Assembly (NCBI GenBank): GCA_028015205.1
Contig: CM051514.1
Location: 36,286,150-36,350,149, forward strand
DNA length: 64,000 bases
Origin: Mytilisepta virgata
Taxonomy: Eukaryota; Mollusca; Bivalvia; Mytilida; Mytilidae
Reading direction: 5' to 3'
Shown here piece by piece: positions 1 to 11,800 of the stretch (its first letter is position 1; each line of letters starts with the position of its first letter). A program made the position numbers and the translations under genes. A model generated the notes under the pieces. That model was given only the letters and a program-made list of their open reading frames with translations. It had not been told where the DNA came from and did not search any database.

Positions 1-424
1 CTTATCTGAAACGTAAATATTTGTAAAGTTTCTAAATTCTCCCAAATTATCGCGGGAAAAGTATGGATTCTTCATCGCAACGACAACAAGTTTTCCGTTA
101 CACACGTACGTTGTTTACCAATAAGTGTATATATGTCCTGAATGTTCAAGTAAAATATCTTATAAACGATACAAATACATACATTAGGGTGTATTTTCTT
201 TTTTTTTTAAAACAAAATCAGTCTGGAAATCATTGTTCATGATTTTCCGGGAAACCACCCGCTTTCAAAAACTTGCAACCTCATGACGTCATAGTCCGTC
301 TCCATTCGCGAAAAAACTTCTGACTGAAATATGCGCAACATAAAATAATCACTCAACTTTACCCAAGGAAACGACATATTTAAACATCATTTATTTGTAT
401 TAGTACTAACTCAGGCGAAAATAT
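1..424. other. 5' flank, no gene seen
   Basis: No supported coding exon was found on either strand. A palindromic TGACGTCA (CRE-like) octamer lies near 283-290, but nothing downstream shows that it serves a promoter. The segment ends where the LTR element begins. Confidence 0.5.
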
Positions 425-989
425 TGTCGTAGTGGACATTTTCGTATATATTCAAAGGACAAATTATTCCCACGCTTGGCAGCTAATTTTTAAAGTCTTT
501 CGTTTCGGTAATCTTTTCTTTTGTTCTTTTTGTTATTTTGATAATTTGTGCTTATTGTATGTTCGTGGATTAAATGTAATTATATATATCAGTGCTAATC
601 CTAATCCGGATGTTTCTAAAATTTAGATAATAGGAGTATGTTGTCACATGTATAATTCTCTATTTGTGAAAATTAAGATTACGTTTATTAAAATTGCTAT
701 GGACATTTAGTTCAATCCCCCAAGTTGTATAAAAAGATAGACTGTGTTTTAAGTAGTTAGAATCGGATACCGATTAGTGAAGGAAACCGTTTGACGACCG
801 GAATTTTGGATTACCGAATTGTGAATTTAATGGAAAGTTTACCATTAGTGACAATAGTGTATTCTAAAAACTTACTTTATTGTTTTGAATTTTTATCATT
901 TTAATATAGAACAATTTAAACTTTCGTTTGACTTCAGTTTTATTCGCTAGTTCCCCAGAATAGTGCCGAAGAAAAATCTTACTACGTCA
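425..989 (+). repeat. 5' LTR
   Basis: This 565-bp direct repeat matches 2038-2596 with scattered substitutions and small indels, which implies fairly recent insertion. A TATAAAAAG-like box lies near 727-736 and could be the LTR promoter. The end is placed at TCA because the TGG of the presumed primer-binding site follows two bases later. Confidence 0.88.
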
Positions 990-991
990 AG

Positions 992-1010
992 TGGTGCTAG
1001 AACCGGAACA
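992..1010 (+). promoter_or_regulatory. Candidate tRNA primer-binding site
   Basis: TGGTGCTAGAACCGGAACA starts two bases after the 5' LTR. A leading TGG (complement of tRNA 3' CCA) at this place is the classic minus-strand primer site. The matching tRNA was not identified. Confidence 0.6.
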
Positions 1011-1143
1011 TTTTGCTACCCGCTAAGGCAATTTATTTGCAAAATCGCAGTACCGTGAAAGCTCTACAAGTACAATGCAGACATACAATTGCAAAAGATA
1101 TTTCTGATTTTCGAGTGGGAATGTATGGTATGCTGGACAAAGA

Positions 1144-2001
1144 ATGCCGTATGTACAATCCATTTATGGAGAAGTCAATCAATACCAACAAAATTCACAA
1201 CTAAACAAGCTAAACATGACAGTTCGAAACGTAAAATGCTACCGTTGTGGAAAACCTGGACACTATGCAAAGGAATGCCGTGAAGAAAAGAAGCAAAAAT
1301 CAAGAAAAAGTATTCAGCGAGACCGGATTAGGCTTAAGAATTTCATCCATAGGAAAGTGTGCTCAATTCTTCCCTTTTCCAATATCGACGATTCGGACTT
1401 TCGAAAAATGAATTTACAATATAGCAACCGAACTTGGTGACAAAGATACTGAAAACAGGCGTACAATAAAAACATTGCAAGAGGAAAATTCCAAATTGAA
1501 GAAGCAAAATTCGGACGATAAAAAATCGATTGACAAATTAAACATTCAGGTGAAAGAACTAACAGAGTATAGGGAAAATAGCTTGGAAGAATGGAACGAA
1601 CTTGTCGGTGTAAAATTTGCTTTGGATATAAAAAAAAATTTGAGTTGGAAGAAACAATTAAAAAGCATACAAGTAAAATTGAACAATTGGAAAATCAGAT
1701 TACAACATCAACTGAAGAACTTGAAGAACAGAAGGCAGAATATCGCGATGCCGTTGAGAAATTAGACTATAAAATAAGCCTTAACAAAGAAATCGGAGAA
1801 TGGAGGAAATTATGTGAAGAACAAGTTGAGGAAGTAAGACATTTACGACGTCTTTTAAAAAAATCAACAACGGAAACCAAATTTTGGAACGATAAATGTG
1901 AACACCAACGAGACAATCCAGGACGTGTAAACAACGGAAATAGATATTCAAAAAGGGGGGTCGGATGGGCACAAAGAACAGGAAGACCATTTTTTCATTA
2001 G
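1144..2001 (+). pseudogene. Gag-like protein, CCHC zinc knuckle plus coiled coil, frameshifted
   Basis: The first part (frame of 1144-1440) contains one zinc knuckle, CX2CX4HX4C, with its first Cys at 1237-1239 and last at 1276-1278, followed by a basic stretch. This is typical of retroelement nucleocapsid. A stop at 1438-1440 ends that frame. A Glu/Lys/Leu-rich coiled coil then continues in the next frame (about 1412-1625) and returns to the first frame after the A-run near 1629-1637, ending at 2001. The coiled coil reads through coherently across both breaks, so this looks like one ancestral protein with two frameshifts. The coiled-coil tail after the knuckle is unusual for Gag. No pol motif follows. 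Confidence 0.7.
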
Positions 2002-2021
2002 ACTCTGAGACAGAGTCTTGC

Positions 2022-2037
2022 TGGAGTGGGGAGGAGT
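2022..2037 (+). other. Polypurine tract of the LTR element
   Basis: A nearly pure A/G run with two T residues (GGAGTGGGGAGGAG core) lies directly before the 3' LTR. This is the expected position of the plus-strand primer. Confidence 0.65.
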
Positions 2038-2596
2038 TGTCGTAGTGGACATTTTCGTATATATTCAAAGGACAAATTTTTCCCACGCTTGGCAGCTAAT
2101 TTTTAAAGTCTTTCGTTTCGGTAATCTTTTCTTTTGTTCTTTTTGTTATTTTGATAATTTGTGCTTATTGTATGTTCGTGATTAAATGTAATTATATATA
2201 TCAGTGCTAATCCCAATCCGGATGTTTCTAAAATTTAGATAATAGGAGTATGTTATCACATGTATAATTCTCTATTTGTAAAAATTAAGATTACGTTTAT
2301 TAAAATTGCCATGGACATTTAGTTTAATCCCCCAAGTTGTATAAAAAGATAGACTGTGTTTTAAGTAGTTAGAATCGGATACCGATTAGTGAAGTAAACG
2401 GACAGCGTTTGACGACCGGAATTTTGGATTACCAAATTGTGAATTTAATGGACAATTTACCCTTGTGTTGTAAAAATTGACTTTATTTTTTTGAATATTT
2501 ATTATTTTAATATAGAACCATTTAAACTTTCGTTTGACTTAAGTTTTATTTCGCTAGTTCCCCACCGTAGTGTCGAAGAAAAATCTCACTACCTCA
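2038..2596 (+). repeat. 3' LTR
   Basis: Direct repeat of 425-989, 559 bp, with the same TGTCGTAGTGG start and ACTACCTCA end. It is preceded by the polypurine tract. Confidence 0.88.
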
Positions 2597-2985
2597 AGAT
2601 GGACATAAAAATAAAAAGCGTACAATTATAAAATTGTTTTAATCGCAAATAATGAAATGCAATGGAAAGAGCGGAAAGAAGTCCCAGCAGACATTATCAG
2701 CATCGAGGAAAGACACATTTTGTTGATGTCACTTTTATACATTTCTTCATCATTCATTTAAATAAAACGCCATAATATAAAAAATGAACACCAGATCTTG
2801 ATATATTTATGAATATTTTGCAATTTTGAAAGTTATTTAATAAGTTCTAAGCTACCAAACGTTGGGAGAATTTGTTGACAATGCCTGCTGACTGTAGATA
2901 ACTCCTGCTCAGCGCACGCGCTTTTTGATACGAATTTTACAGAGCTGCTCAACAAGCTGACAGAATCGCAGGGAAGGATGATAAG
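2597..2985. other. Non-coding spacer
   Basis: AT-rich sequence between the LTR element and the dispersed repeat. No exon, RNA gene or repeat was recognised. Confidence 0.4.
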
Positions 2986-3339
2986 AAAAGGCTATCAATT
3001 TAAATTCGGGTTCAATAATGCGGTGTAATACCGCAAAAGGTAGATGTGTCCAAAATAAGATAACCTTTGCTAAATGAAACAGAAAAACATGACAACAGAT
3101 GCATTTCATATCGGAAGGAAAGTCAATTAATTCTAATTAATTATGTAATGATAAACATACCCGTCTACAAGGTTTACAAACACAAAAGACAGAAGTACTG
3201 TGATAACCAGGTTCGTCGGTCCCATCTTTGCGGAGACGGTTTAGGAAAATTCAGACTGGAGCTGTATTTAAGAAGACATGTGATGTGGGTGTTAGTTTCA
3301 ATCATTTTTCATTCTGACTTGAAAATATCATATTTGATA

Positions 3340-3405
3340 GATTGATTGATTGATTGAATATTGTTTTACGCCGAGGTGGTGATATTTCAGCACATATCAC
3401 GGCGG
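3340..3405 (-). mobile_element. Ultra-short hairpin element H, copy 1
   Basis: A 66-bp insertion flanked by the 9-bp direct repeat TATTTGATA (3331-3339 and 3406-3414). The other R1 copy has a single TATTTGATA at 23722-23730 and no insertion, so this is a filled/empty site pair. Read on the minus strand, it is an inverted repeat around CGCCGTG/CGGCG followed by TTTTACG-like sequence and a (TCAA)n tail. The variable-length TSD and simple-repeat tail suggest LINE-driven retroposition. Confidence 0.78.
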
Positions 3406-3500
3406 TATTTGATATAGGATTTCGTTTTGTTATCAATATAATTGCTAAAACGTCAAATTTATTTAGAATAAAAATTAGTGAAAAATGACCCTGCAGAAAT

Positions 3501-3571
3501 TTGATAGATTGATTGATTGATTGAATATTGTTTTACGCCGAGCTGGTGATATTTCAGCACATATCACGGCG
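3501..3571 (-). mobile_element. Ultra-short hairpin element H, copy 2 (tandem duplicate)
   Basis: Nearly identical to copy 1. The sequence downstream (AAGATTTCGTTTTGTTGTCAA) is also shared, so this copy probably arose by local tandem duplication and not by a second insertion. The corresponding stretch of R1 copy B lacks it. Confidence 0.7.
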
Positions 3572-3954
3572 ATATTTAAAATAAGATTTCGTTTTGTTGT
3601 CAATATAATTGAAAAAACTGAAATTCGAACTTGACATACTTTTATAAATATAGTTTTCAACTTTGTCATACCAAGAATTTATCTTGTTTCTAAAGATTCT
3701 AGAGTCCGTGTTAAAAATCTTTTGTAGTCTATCGCTTTTGCATTGAGAATATTCACAAATATTACCGAGAAAGAGAAGATCTATAATGGTTCCATGTGAA
3801 TCAATGTTTCAGTGATGTCTAGACAATTTCAGATATTGATGAAAAGTGTCATTTAGAATAACTGACAACAAAGCGAAAACGACGTGTGTGTACATGTGAA
3901 GGTATATACGTCTATGAGTGGCCGTTCGTGTCATTGGCGGTATGAACATACCGT

Positions 3955-4130
3955 ATGAAATTTTCAACGCGTTGGTTTTTATTATCAATGCGTTGGTTTT
4001 TACTTTCAACGCATTGGTTTTACTTTCAACGCGTTGGTTTTCACTTTTAACCCGTTGGTTATTACTTTCAACGCGTTGATTCGTAATTCATACCGCATGA
4101 AAAACCAACCCGTTGGTTTTCAATTCCATA
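3955..4130. repeat. ~21-bp tandem repeat with palindromic CAACGCGTTG core
   Basis: About six head-to-tail units of TTTCAACGCGTTGGTTTTTA-like sequence, each centred on the self-complementary decamer CAACGCGTTG, followed by one inverted unit near 4107-4120. Substitutions such as CGCATTGG and CCCGTTGG mark diverged units. Flanking ATACCGTA and ATACCGCATGA motifs also recur. Confidence 0.75.
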
Positions 4131-4429
4131 CCGTAAGTTTTTCATTCCGTACCGTAAGTTTTGCACTTTTGTCAACCAATCAAAATCTTTCTAACATTAT
4201 ATAAATGAAAAGAAGGACTTAAACTGCTGGAACAGGCAAGTATGTCGCCAAATGGCCAATGATATCAATGAAAGCTAGGTAGGCGTTACACTCAGTGCTA
4301 CTGTAATGACATGCACGTAGCGAGAACAATCATGATTCAATTTAATAAATTAAATATATGTATGCTGAAAATAATATTTATTCAAGTGTAAATACACTTT
4401 TAAATAATAAAGTTCATATAACAGTATAA

Positions 4430-4480
4430 TCAGATATCGTTCCAGTCTTCAATCTCCATTGTTTGTACTTGATTATTTTT
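4430..4480 (-). CDS. Candidate terminal exon of the kringle/VWD gene
   Basis: On the minus strand a pyrimidine-rich acceptor (TTTTATTTTTCAG) precedes 16 in-frame codons ending ...DWNDI and a TGA stop. An AATAAA polyadenylation hexamer lies about 50 bp further on (4382-4377). The exon needs a phase-0 start, whereas the last certain kringle exon (5656) ends in phase 1. At least one connecting exon in 4481-5655 is therefore required, and none was identified. Alternatively the gene ends by reading past the kringle 4 donor to a stop at 5603-5605, or this signal is chance. Confidence 0.3.
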   Translation of the reverse strand, partial: KNNQVQTMEIEDWNDI

Positions 4481-5655
4481 CTGAAAAATAAAATGTAAAC
4501 GATTTTTACAAAAACTCATTGCACTCGTAAATCATTTTATTTAATAAACAGTGAAGAATAGAATTAGTAGTCAGTTAAAGAAACATAGGATCTTACTTTT
4601 CCAGCAGTTGATCATTATATTGCCTCGAAATTAAAAGGTTTTATTTTCGAGAGTGTAGATACATGATAATCAACTACTCACGAAGTAGGATTCTGTTTCT
4701 ATTATATTCTTTCCGCAGATTTGAATTAATTGAATTAATAATAATATTCTTTGATATCAGTTATGATGCACAAGATGTGGACATTTCTTCGATGTACCAC
4801 TCGTCAGTGGTGCACAAGGCCTAAAATGTTGAAAACCAAAACAATACAACCAAAAGATTGAATAGCAAATTAAAAAAATGCCAAAATGACCAAAAGGGGT
4901 AACGCCAAAATCAAAGCTATGCACGAGGGAGATACTTAGTATAATTCGTCATTAACCATTTATTGACTCTCCAACTTCTTTCATACGAAGTACATGTAAT
5001 CTATGAAAACGTCATATTTATAAACCAAATTGTTGATGGGGCCCCTTGATTAACCCTACTGATCCCATCAAAAAACCCGTTTGTCCTTGTCATAATTTCA
5101 CGCCAAGAAAAGCATTTATATTACACAGAATACTTCAGACAGGATATTTAATCGGGAAATCGACGATCGAAAACAACAAATCACACATGGATTATCAAAT
5201 TTTCTCTAACTAAAAAACAGTTAAATAATTAGAAAAAGTAAACAGAACTAATAAAATTCAAGTTTTCATATTATAAAATGCATATAAACCACACATTTCT
5301 GCTGTTCTTTACCTTGAGAGTTAGTTAACCTGGTCCCCTGGTTGAAATATTTTTCGTCGCGCTAGCTTCAGTTCAAATATAACACCCAGAGGAAGACCGC
5401 TTAGAAAACGAGGATTAAACTCCAAATCACAGATTAAGAAGTAAGGGTAAGGTTGTTATCAATGACCCAAAGGTTCATACTTTACAGTAAGACGACGATG
5501 CATCAACTTAAACATTTTTTTACTTTTATTCTAGGGTCACAACCAAATGCAATTTTATTTCTCATTATTATTATATTTTCTACATGTATAAATATTGGTA
5601 TATTATTTATATTTTGTAATTATGAAATGTATAAGTATCATAATCATAAACTTAC

Positions 5656-5889
5656 AACACTGAGGAATGTCACAATATTCCCATCTCTTTTTGGGATCCA
5701 TTGTATAACACCAAGGCTTTTTAGAATTATCTGGGTTTCGGCAATAATTCCCTTCCCCTGCTAAACCTTTGTTACCATGTTTATGGGGAACTGAACTGGC
5801 CCATGCCTGGCACACTTTTCCAGACTGAGTAGTGTTATGATGTCCATTATAATCCGTTCCAGCTTCATCTTCAGAACATTGCTTTACCT
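5656..5889 (-). CDS. Exon: kringle 4
   Basis: 234 nt, phase 1-1. [33 protein letters not shown] and [10 protein letters not shown]. The donor TGTT|GTAAGT at 5655 is strong; if unused, the frame would add a short hydrophobic tail and stop at 5603-5605. Confidence 0.93.
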
Positions 5890-8800
5890 CTGAAAAAAAA
5901 TTATACACCATTGCTGATGTTAATGAGCTAAATTGTATCTTTTGAAAATATATTTCATTCAAATAAGGTTTCTGTCTCACAGTGGAGACTCGATATCTAA
6001 TATTCTCGTCTTTATTAAAAAATCTAAGCAGACTGATTTCCGAATTTTCCATTTTAAAAAATGGACAACATATTGTATGCTTTATAAGAGGCATAAACTG
6101 TTATCCATCCGGACTACGTGAGTTCACTGCCGCTTGTTTTGTATTGTCCATGTTTCTGATCATTTTAAAAGTTTTTTTGAGTTTTATCTCCGCTCTCTTT
6201 GTACAAAGTTTATTTTGTCTTCGGATTGATAAGACTTTTTTGCGTTTCCTTACATTATCTCTAGGGTATACATATAAAAACGAGTGTCATCTATTGAATA
6301 AATTTATCCTATTTTGTATTGGAAGTAAAACGAATAGTTAGAATTGTAATGCGTTAAACAATTTACTTCTTACCACACATTGGAATGCTACAGTATTCCC
6401 ATCGTACTTTTGGATCTTCTGTGTAACACCAAGGAGATTTTGAGCCATCTGGATTTCTGCAGTAGTTTTTATCCTCAGCCAAAGAAGAGGAGTATTTATG
6501 TTTGTGAGGCACTGAACTCTCCCATGCCTGACACGTCTTACCGGATTCTGTGGTTGACTTGTGTCCAAAGTATTGTTTCCCTCGACTGTCAGGTTTACAT
6601 TCCTTCACCTCCTCTACCTCTGAATTGTATTGTATATTAGATGAATTGTATACTTTCAATACAGACCTGTCTCCATTACGGAATTTAAAAATGTGTGTGT
6701 CTTCCACGGAAGACATGTGTCGCCTGCGTACAGGAAAAGCTACATTTAAACCAATCACCCATAACACTTAGTATAAAAAATCACTGAAAGTGAAGACGTA
6801 TGTGTAGCAGGAGATGAGAAGGTACAACAAGGATATCACTATTTATGTAACAGCCTGTTTTTGTATACTTAAGGTAGGAAAATGAAATATATTTGCACAT
6901 CTTTGCATTAAGGGTAATGCACAGAGAAAGTTTCATCAAATTGCTTTGAGCGGTTTAGGAGTAGTGAGGATAGAAGATTTCATCCCCCTTTTCTTAAAAA
7001 CGTCAATTTTTACAAAAGATATTAAAATTTTCTAAAAATGAAATATGTATGCACATCTTTGCATTAAGGTTAATGCACAAAAATGTTTCATCAAATTGCT
7101 TTGAGCGGTTTAGGAGTAGTTGAGAATAGAAGTTTTGACCCCCTCCCTTTTTCAAAAATGTCAATTTTTAATGTCAATTTTCACACAAAAAAAATTAAAC
7201 TTTTCTAAAAATGAAATATATATGCACACCTTTGCATGAAGGTTAATGCACAGAGAAAGTTTCATCAAATTCCTTTGAGCGGTTTACGAGTACTTGAGGA
7301 TAGAAGAAAAGTGTGACGATGCAAGACGACAGATAGTGATCCCTATCTGTCGACCATGCGTTCCGCAGGCGACACAACAATAAATACATTTATTAATTAA
7401 CTAATGTATTACTGGCTTCAATCGTGTCAAAACTACTAAAGCTGTCCTTTAAATACAGACTCATTAACTCGTCCATTATGGAAAAACATTATATCTGAAT
7501 TCATACCTGGCCTGTGATTAAAGGTGCTTCAAAATTGATAATTATACATTATTCAGTGATAGCTCTGACTAACAATATATTTCATAACCCTCATTCCTAT
7601 ACTGAAGAATTTTCAAAGAGTTGATTCGGAAATAAGATTCATACAGAATAAGCATTGTGAAAACTAGTTAATTAATAAAGATATCATTACATGGTTATTT
7701 CTGAATTGGCCTTGTTATTGGTGCTCGGCAAGCTATATTGGCCTTCGGCTCCGCCTCAGGCTAATACAGCAAGCCTCTATCCAATAACAACAATGTCAAT
7801 ACAGAGACAACCACGTAATAATATCATAGTATAATACCCGTCAAGGTTATACCACTTTTCGCAATTTTGTTTGTAAGACATTAACTTGTTTTTTCAAAAC
7901 GCTCATTTTCTCATTTAAGGTTTTTTTTTTTAAATTTAAAGAATTATGATATGTGTTATAGTTAAAGGATTCGCTATATTGATTTGTGGATGACCCTATG
8001 GCACAGTTAATTGTAGAATTGTGCAGTATAAATTGTCCATCGTTAAAACACTGATGTTAAATTTCATGATCTAATTATATTTATTCATATTCCTAAATTT
8101 ACGATAATTTATCTAAGTTGTAGATTCTAGGTGTTATTGGAAATGTAATTGTTGATATCGAATGTAAATTGGTACATTATTGTAAACCATCCCGATATTA
8201 CGATGTGGTAGTTACAATTAAACTTAAATCTGAGTCCAATCAACAGAATATAAATTTAGATGTAAGTATCCTACCGCACATTGGGATGTGGCAATACTCC
8301 CATCGTGTGTTCGTGTCCATTGTGTAGCACCAAGGCTTTTCCGCCCCGTCCGGATTGCGACAGTAGTTTTCTTCATCGTCTAATTTCTTATTACTATGGC
8401 GGTGTGGCACAGAACTTCCCCAGGCTTGACATACTTTGCCAGATTTTGTCGTATTTTTGTGACCATTGTATTCCTTGCCTTTCCTATCAGGAAGGCACTC
8501 TTTAGCCTCTAAAAAATAAGCAATAAGCATACAAGATATTTTCCTGCTAGGGCAATAGAGACCAAGGTTTGCAGGAATAGTTCTCGGGTGGTTCCCTTTC
8601 AAAATTGTGTCTGGGGTCATATATTGCCGCCATTACGACTGTTGCTTAAAATACACGAATCATCACATTTACCTTTAAAATTTTAATTCGTGTTTGAAAC
8701 TACTGAGGCAGTTTGGACTAAATATGGTTGAATGAGCCTTAGGTGGTCTCATTTCTAAATTGTGTCTTAGGCCAGGGACATAGAGTAATAGGGTCACTGC

Positions 8801-11800
8801 TATTAAAATAAAAACATCAAAACGCACGGATGTCAAGCTTTGTTTTAAATGAACTAATAACAAATTTATTTACTGTCCTGTGGTATCATTATTTTATTCT
8901 TATGGTGGATTAAAATTAATATTAAATTGAAAATTTTTATACAGTTATGAAATGTATACGCAATATTTGATTTAAATGTGATGAATTTAAATAAGATAGT
9001 TTTTTAAACAAATTGGTTCAGTTTACGTATCAGTAAGTACCCTGTGGATTATTTTCAGTTGGCCTGAAGGATTTTGTTCAAAGGCATTAACACACGATCA
9101 ATCAAATAGTATTCTTCTAATTCATTCACAAGCAGTTTGCGATAAGTAAAGTCAAGAAATACCAAACGGATATTCGAAGGAGAGGAAAATCGTAACAACT
9201 GACAAACTCCGGAGAACAACGAAGACAAGACCAAAACAATACACGCAGTACAATTAAAAACTAAAAACATATGAACAACGTGGACACCACCAAAAAGCCG
9301 GGGGTAGACTCAGGTGCTCCGGAAGAGTAAGCAGTCTCTGCTTCCTGCAGGACACCCGCCATGCTGCCCATGTCCGATATGAGGAAGGGATAATATCAAT
9401 GAAACAGGTCCATTTTCATTTGAGAAACGGTCTTTTCATACCTGTCAACCAAGTCATCATGACGCCCATAAAACTTTAATAAGAATGACTTCAGTTTAGG
9501 AGCAACGTACCCCTGTCTGAGCAACGTTTCTGTCAGGAGCCGGGCTCTGTCCAGGAAGTCAATGTATATGTCACAAGCTATGGAATAACGTATGAGTTGT
9601 GAAATATATACTCCATACGCTGGCGCTTCTGGAATATTAAATTTGACTCGCCTGATAGGAAGCATCATCGATACAAGTAAGTTACATTGATTTATTTTTA
9701 TTTTTATGATATGCTTTTAAGGTTCTGTAGTTGGACAAACAATTATTTTTGACTTATTTGTTGGAAAGCGAGGTAAATTGATTCCTACCACATCTAGGTA
9801 TGTTACAGAACTCCCATCTTTTCTTTTTGTCCATTGTATAACACCAGGGCCGGTCTGATCCGTCTGGGTTTCTGCAGTAATTTGACTGGTCTCCTAATTT
9901 CTTAGTGTACCTGTGAGAATGGGGCTCTTTTCCTGCCCATGCTTGACAATCTCTACCAGATTCCGTCTTACTTATTTCACCGTTGTAGTTGGTGCCACTT
10001 TCAGTAACTTTACAGTCCTTCTCTTTTGCTGAGACAGTAAAAAATATGAAAACTTTGAAAACTGATTCTCAATACAGATATCATTTAATAAAGCATACAT
10101 ATTTCTACGCTTATAATTTGTTTAAATTTCATATAAATTTTCGTATTTAACTGAAGTATAACTAGACTCTGTAATCGGATACCCAAAATTTACACATATG
10201 AATTTCCTCTGGTAAATGCACAACTAAACCATGCATTTACTATATTACTCGAGGCATAAAAGATGATTTCAAGAGCCACTGTGATAAAAAATATTCCGGT
10301 GGTATAAATGAAAGGAGGATTTTAAATCTTTTTTCTAACTGAAAGCCAGGGGCATTGTGTTGGCGGATACAAACATTGATGAAGGAAAGTCTTGTTTGTT
10401 GTCAATCGGACAGCCACTTTTACAGAAGTACAACCGCAAGTGGCTGTAGATGATGGTAATGTTTGTATGTTGGAAACTGTTGATTTTGGAGGACACGTTA
10501 ATTAGCAGACTATCTGACTTCATAAATGGACTATCTGTACGCCATTGTTGAGCTATTTGTTCTTGGTAACATAAGTTTTGCTGTGGTTGTATTTCTAAAG
10601 TCCCGTTTCCTTTAGTTCATTAAATGACATAATTTGCGACATAATGTCCACAACCTTTGTGTGATTTAAAATGTATTACGCATATTTTATTAATAAATTA
10701 TGCATCTATAAATATTTTTTTATTAATGGTTACGATTCCCTATCATTTTATATATGTATTTTAAAAAAACACGTTAAAATATACTTATCTATATACCTTT
10801 ACATTCAGTCGTGCCGTCCCCTTCAAATTCTTCTTTACATTTACATGTTGTATCGCCTTCATCATTTACACTACATATCGCATTTTCGTTACATTTATTT
10901 TGTTCTTCTGTTACACTAGCTACACCATTTGATCTGACACATTTATACATCACAGTACAGTCCTTTGATAAAATCTCTTTCCCAATCTAAATGATATAAG
11001 CTTTTATTTAAAAATGTTTTTCGCTTGTAACTTTCTTAACATTGTGTGTTATGTACATGTAATTTCTGTAGGTGGCGAATTTTGGATAATTGCAAGTGAA
11101 AAATTTCGATGTCATTTCTATTCGTTACTCTTCAAAATTAGTAGGAGCTTATTTTTGGTATCTTTTAACTTTGAGCATTTTTGCTGACCCAATTCTAGTT
11201 TTATTTAACATAATACAGATAAAGTTGTTGTTTTATTCGGTCTGGAATCAAAATTATTCATAAATATTTCTTTAATAAAAATGAAAGGATGTAAGATATG
11301 AATCAACAAGATAATTACACATATGAGTAATCAAACGACATTCGAGAAAAAATTAGTGGACATACAACTGCTTGGGTGCTTTCCATAATGTGGTTCGTTC
11401 CAATTGAACAAAAGATTCGTGTTCCATTATTAGATCGTGAATATGTAGACGAACCGAAAGAAGAATTAGTGAAAGTCGGTAATTATCGGATAATAGAAAG
11501 CGTCCCTGGTGTAGTTTACTCACCCCTATGTACCCTGCTTTTGAGTTACATCCACAATCCTCCGCCTTTACACAATCTTTTCCACTAAGTATATATCCAT
11601 CTTTACAAGTACAACCTTCCGTAAATGGCAAATTACATGACTTTTCACTGTCTTTGTTTATACAGTTTGCTGGACATCCGCTCACTTTATCTGAATACAC
11701 CTGGTTCAAACCACACGTAAGTGCTGGAAAAAAACAATACTATTTAAAATTATCATCTTAAGCTCATTACCAAATGAAATTAGTTAAGTTTTGGGGCCAA

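Larger units (their letters stand above)
425..2596 (+). mobile_element. Small non-autonomous LTR retrotransposon, gag-like only
   Basis: Two near-identical direct repeats (425-989 and 2038-2596) enclose about 1.05 kb. The LTRs start TGTCGTAGT and end ACTAC(G/C)TCA, so the ends are imperfect inverted repeats of the usual TG...CA type. A primer-binding-site-like TGG begins at 992, two bases after the 5' LTR, and a purine-rich tract (about 2022-2037) abuts the 3' LTR. The interior holds a CCHC zinc knuckle and a long coiled coil, but no protease, reverse transcriptase, RNase H or integrase. There is room for none: full gypsy or copia elements need 4-6 kb. The element would have to borrow enzymes from a relative. 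The 5-bp flanks (AATAT and AGATG) do not match, so a target duplication is not demonstrated. Confidence 0.88.
2986..3912 (+). repeat. Dispersed repeat R1, copy A, with hairpin insertions
   Basis: Matches 23366-24129 over its whole length, from the AAAAGGCTATCAATTTAAATTC start to the GTACATGTGAAGGTATATACGT end. Copy A is longer because it carries two hairpin elements (3340-3405 and about 3501-3571) and a partial tandem duplication around the second. The short ORFs inside are not conserved between the copies. No terminal inverted repeat was recognised, so the class is unknown. Confidence 0.75.

Noticed and set aside
425..2596. Endogenous retrovirus
   Set aside because: No envelope or pol sequence and far too short. 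A non-autonomous LTR retrotransposon explains it.
5341..5400. Possible connecting exon after kringle 4 (minus strand, before a GTTAAC donor)
   Set aside because: The phase does not fit kringle 4 and other phases hit stops. The donor is weak.
5453..6771. Plus-strand ORFs over the kringle exons
   Set aside because: Shadows of minus-strand exons, which have full kringle motifs and consistent splice sites.
11353..11510. Continuation of the TIL exon reading frame to a stop at 11353
   Set aside because: A GTGAGT donor at 11523 joins in frame to the EGF-like exon; the read-through lacks Cys and domain similarity.
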